A DNA stretch of 64,000 nucleotides from Lachnospiraceae bacterium (lineage in GTDB: Bacteria > Bacillota > Clostridia > Lachnospirales > Lachnospiraceae): NCBI GenBank assembly GCA_910575005.1, contig CAJTCL010000003.1, positions 62,001 through 126,000 on the forward strand, written 5' to 3'. Under the pieces are notes generated by a model. The model had not been told where the DNA came from. It searched no databases and worked only from the letters and a program-made list of their open reading frames with translations. The translations under genes and the position numbers were made by a program. This document shows, piece by piece, positions 61,830-64,000 of this stretch (the first letter of the stretch is position 1; every line of letters starts with the position of its first letter).

Positions 61830-62696
61830 ATGTATCAAAGTAAACGGTTTGCTTATACTTATGATGATCAGGGGAAGACGGCAGCAGATCTGTTGCAGGA
61901 AATTATGGAGGATGCACAGTTACCGGAGTTAGATGAGATCGTAATTGGAGCTTGGGGAGACAATTGCTGGGATGAAGGTGAGGAAGGCGTACAAATCATT
62001 ATAGATGGAATTGTGGCAAATAAGGAGAAATTTTCTCATGTCACAAGTCTGTTTTTCGGAGATATGGGTTATGAGGATTGTGAAGTTTCCTGGATTATTC
62101 AGGGAAACTACTCCAAACTCTGGGAGGCTATGCCCCAGTTGGAGAGACTGGTAATTAAAGGAAGTAATGAGCTGGTGCTTGGAGAGATCACACATCAGAA
62201 TTTGCAGCAGTTGGAAATTATCTGCGGCGGACTTCCAGAGAGTGTGATCGCATCCATCCAGAAAGCCAAGCTGCCGGCACTGCAAAAATTAGTGTTGTAT
62301 ATTGGCGTGGAAGATTATGGATTTGATGGAGATATCTCTACCATTCGAGATTTTCTGGCCGAATCTGATTTCCCACAGCTTACATATTTAGGGGTAACAG
62401 ACAGCGAGATTCAAGATGAGATTACCGAAGTTGTTTTAGATTGTAAGTACCTCAGCCAGATTACAACCCTGGATTTGTCTTTTGGTACCATGACAGATAA
62501 AGGTGGAGAAATGCTGTTGAAAAAACTGCCGGAATATCCAAATATCAAAAAAGTGGAACTGATACATCATTTTATGTCAGATGAGATGGTGAAGCAATTG
62601 CAGAACCTTTCTGATATCCAGGTAAACGTGGCAGACCAGCAGGAAGCAGACGATTATGGTGGAGAAATCTATTATTATGCTATGCTGACAGAGTAA
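61830..62696 (+). CDS. STM4015 family protein (LRR-like)
   Basis: A 288-residue cytoplasmic protein resembling STM4015: a recurring L-x-x-L leucine-rich pattern (L-E-R-L-V-I-K-G, L-Q-Q-L-E-I, L-T-T-L-D-L-S-F-G) with an acidic N-terminal region. It has no signal peptide, unlike the secreted LRR proteins here. AAAGGAGG precedes ATG. STM4014 starts within 12 bases of the stop and STM4013 follows, so the three form one operon. The family has no assigned biochemical role; an adaptor or recognition function is inferred from the LRR fold. Confidence 0.82.
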   Translation: MYQSKRFAYTYDDQGKTAADLLQEIMEDAQLPELDEIVIGAWGDNCWDEGEEGVQIIIDGIVANKEKFSHVTSLFFGDMGYEDCEVSWIIQGNYSKLWEAMPQLERLVIKGSNELVLGEITHQNLQQLEIICGGLPESVIASIQKAKLPALQKLVLYIGVEDYGFDGDISTIRDFLAESDFPQLTYLGVTDSEIQDEITEVVLDCKYLSQITTLDLSFGTMTDKGGEMLLKKLPEYPNIKKVELIHHFMSDEMVKQLQNLSDIQVNVADQQEADDYGGEIYYYAMLTE

Positions 62697-62707
62697 GTGT
62701 GGGCTGG

Positions 62708-63757
62708 ATGGAAACAGAGAAGAAAACTATAATTTTAATCGGAGATTCCTCTTCCAAGCGAGCTGTTTTTTTTAGAAAAGCAGCGCAGGACCTCGGTGTA
62801 CGATTGCATATGGTGGAATGGGAATCTTTGAGAGAAGATTTTGATTTACAACAATTTCAGGGGGCGGCGGTAAAAATTGACCCGCCCTCTTATTTGACGG
62901 TTCATTTCACCCAAATGCAGGAACAATTAAAAGCATATCGAAGGAATCTGCGGTATTTGGCACAGGCAGACTGCCAGTTTTTAAATACGCCGGAGATGAT
63001 CTGTCAGATGCTTCATAAAAGAGAAACCAATCAACGTCTGAAAGAGCAGGGAATCGCAGTGACAGAGATGTTTTGCGAACAAATTGAGACGGTCTCACAG
63101 TTAGAAGAGATGTTGAGAGAAAAGCATTGTTACAGCGTTTTTATAAAACCGGAGTGTTTTTCAGGAGCGGCTGGCGTGGCGGCTTTCCGTATGCATCCCC
63201 TCTCTGGAAAGAGGAAACTATACACTTCCTGTCGTTTTGAAAATGGGCAGCTAGTCAATACCAAAAAGCTGGTTTGCATGGAGAATAAGATAGAAATCTG
63301 CGCTCTGTTAGATCAATTGCTGTCGTTGGGATGTGTGGTGGAACGCTGGCATCCCAAGGCGGATTATCATGGGAAAAGTTATGATCTGCGGGTTGTTTTT
63401 CAGTTTGGGCATATTGCCGCGATCGTGGCACGTCAGTCAAATGGGCCGATTACCAATCTGCATTTAAATAATCAGGCGTTGGATGTAAAAGAATTAGATT
63501 TAAATGAAAGCGTGATGGAGCAGATCGCATTGGTATGTAAAAGGTCATATGAAGTATGTACAGCTTATCAAAGCGAGGCGACAGCGTTTGGAGTCAGTTC
63601 CATGACAGGGATTGATCTGTTGTTGGAAAAAGGAACCATGCGGCCAAGGGTGATTGAGATCAATGGTCAAGGAGATTTGATTTATCAGGATATTTATCGT
63701 GAAAATCGAATTTATCAGGAGCAGGTGCGTTTTTTAGCTGGAAGCTCTGTGTCTTGA
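62708..63757 (+). CDS. STM4014 family protein (ATP-grasp-like)
   Basis: A 349-residue protein with ATP-grasp features: V-F-I-K-P-E-C-F-S-G-A-A-G-V near 150, Y-D-L-R-V-V, and the metal-binding end V-I-E-I-N-G-Q-G-D-L near 320. ATP-grasp enzymes join carboxylates to amines or thiols, which suggests ligation in an unknown biosynthesis. ATG 62708 or GTG 62699 may be the start; neither has a strong site. It lies between STM4015 and STM4013 in one operon. Confidence 0.82.
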   Translation: METEKKTIILIGDSSSKRAVFFRKAAQDLGVRLHMVEWESLREDFDLQQFQGAAVKIDPPSYLTVHFTQMQEQLKAYRRNLRYLAQADCQFLNTPEMICQMLHKRETNQRLKEQGIAVTEMFCEQIETVSQLEEMLREKHCYSVFIKPECFSGAAGVAAFRMHPLSGKRKLYTSCRFENGQLVNTKKLVCMENKIEICALLDQLLSLGCVVERWHPKADYHGKSYDLRVVFQFGHIAAIVARQSNGPITNLHLNNQALDVKELDLNESVMEQIALVCKRSYEVCTAYQSEATAFGVSSMTGIDLLLEKGTMRPRVIEINGQGDLIYQDIYRENRIYQEQVRFLAGSSVS

Positions 63758-63818
63758 GATTTTGAAAATAGTTATCAATATAAGTTAAATTTTGATCATT
63801 GTCAGGAAGGAATATCAT

Positions 63819-64000
63819 ATGCAAAAAATGGATATGAATCAGATTGTGGGCAAGTGCCATATTTTATTTGTCTGTCTAGATTGCCTGCGGTATGATGTGG
63901 CATTTGAGGAGCAGCAAAGCGGCGGGACGCCGGTACTAAACCGCTATGGGGACTGGAGAAAATGTCAGGCGCCTGGAAATTTTACTTATCCTTCTCATCA
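63819..64000 (+). CDS. STM4013/SEN3800-type hydrolase, N-terminal part (runs off the window)
   Basis: The first 60 residues are visible. H-I-L-F-V-C-L-D-C-L-R-Y-D has the first metal-binding Asp of the alkaline phosphatase/sulfatase superfamily, and F-T-Y-P-S-H lies where the catalytic nucleophile region is expected. CAGGAAGG precedes ATG. It continues the STM4015-STM4014 operon. Confidence 0.8.
   Translation, partial: MQKMDMNQIVGKCHILFVCLDCLRYDVAFEEQQSGGTPVLNRYGDWRKCQAPGNFTYPSH

Overview
The window looks like a chromosomal stretch from an anaerobic, low-to-moderate GC Bacillota, most likely a gut Lachnospiraceae (inference). Reasons: AGGAGG-type ribosome sites, several TTG/GTG starts, the anaerobic (cbi) cobalamin route, large secreted BspA-like leucine-rich-repeat proteins with Ig-like domains, DUF6483 and DUF3783 proteins, and an AgrC/LytTR-type two-component pair. 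No rRNA, tRNA, CRISPR array or intact insertion sequence was seen.

Layout. 1-9.3 kb: the tail of an unseen gene, then two very large secreted proteins; the second carries a putative papain-like Cys/His/Asp domain, a DKPG-rich stalk and BIG2 domains. 9.4-16.4 kb: cobalamin block A (cbiD, cbiL, cbiF, cbiG, cbiH and a three-domain cbiJ-cbiE-cbiT fusion), building the corrin ring from precorrin-2. 16.4-19.6 kb: a conserved-looking unknown protein, an orphan Hpt protein and asparagine synthetase. 19.6-20.6 kb: decayed DNA with a nuclease/transposase remnant. 20.6-25.8 kb: an FlK-like thioesterase and a DUF6483 protein coupled to cobalamin block B (cbiA, cobT, cobU, cobS and a short CobU-like protein), which amidates the ring and builds the nucleotide loop. 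cbiC, cbiP, cbiB and the cobaltochelatase are absent from the window.

25.8-29 kb: mutM, an MFS transporter, a DUF1905 protein and remnants of HxlR and DUF2200 genes. 29.3-33.5 kb: a secreted GH2 glycosidase interrupted by one in-frame TAG; the same frame continues through two carbohydrate-binding-like repeats, a Cys-rich region and a C-terminal LRR module. 33.8-39.2 kb: a DJ-1/PfpI protein, a broken metallo-beta-lactamase-fold gene, a LytTR regulator and GHKL kinase, a coiled-coil protein, a glycosyltransferase and a GNAT acetyltransferase. 39.2-43.9 kb: a padR - HAAS-like membrane protein - small secreted protein operon, divergent from a large FtsX-like permease with no ATPase beside it; the shared intergenic region has a candidate PadR operator. 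44-46.4 kb: an S8 subtilisin and small proteins.

46.6-54.6 kb: a complete four-gene Wadjet-type plasmid-defence operon (DUF2397, DUF2398, SMC-like ATPase, DUF2399/Toprim). 54.9-61.8 kb: a secreted SGNH esterase with three 64-residue repeats, a DUF3783 protein, a family-4 uracil-DNA glycosylase and another secreted repeat protein. 61.8 kb to the end: STM4015, STM4014 and the start of STM4013, part of a conserved but biochemically uncharacterised gene set that in other bacteria includes two radical SAM enzymes. This last operon is the best candidate for an undescribed system; the others of most interest are the BspA protein with an embedded peptidase-like domain, the amber-interrupted GH2 and the PadR/permease module.

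Family names are from recognition of motifs and overall sequence, not from database searches. Starts were chosen by ribosome-site spacing and gene overlaps.
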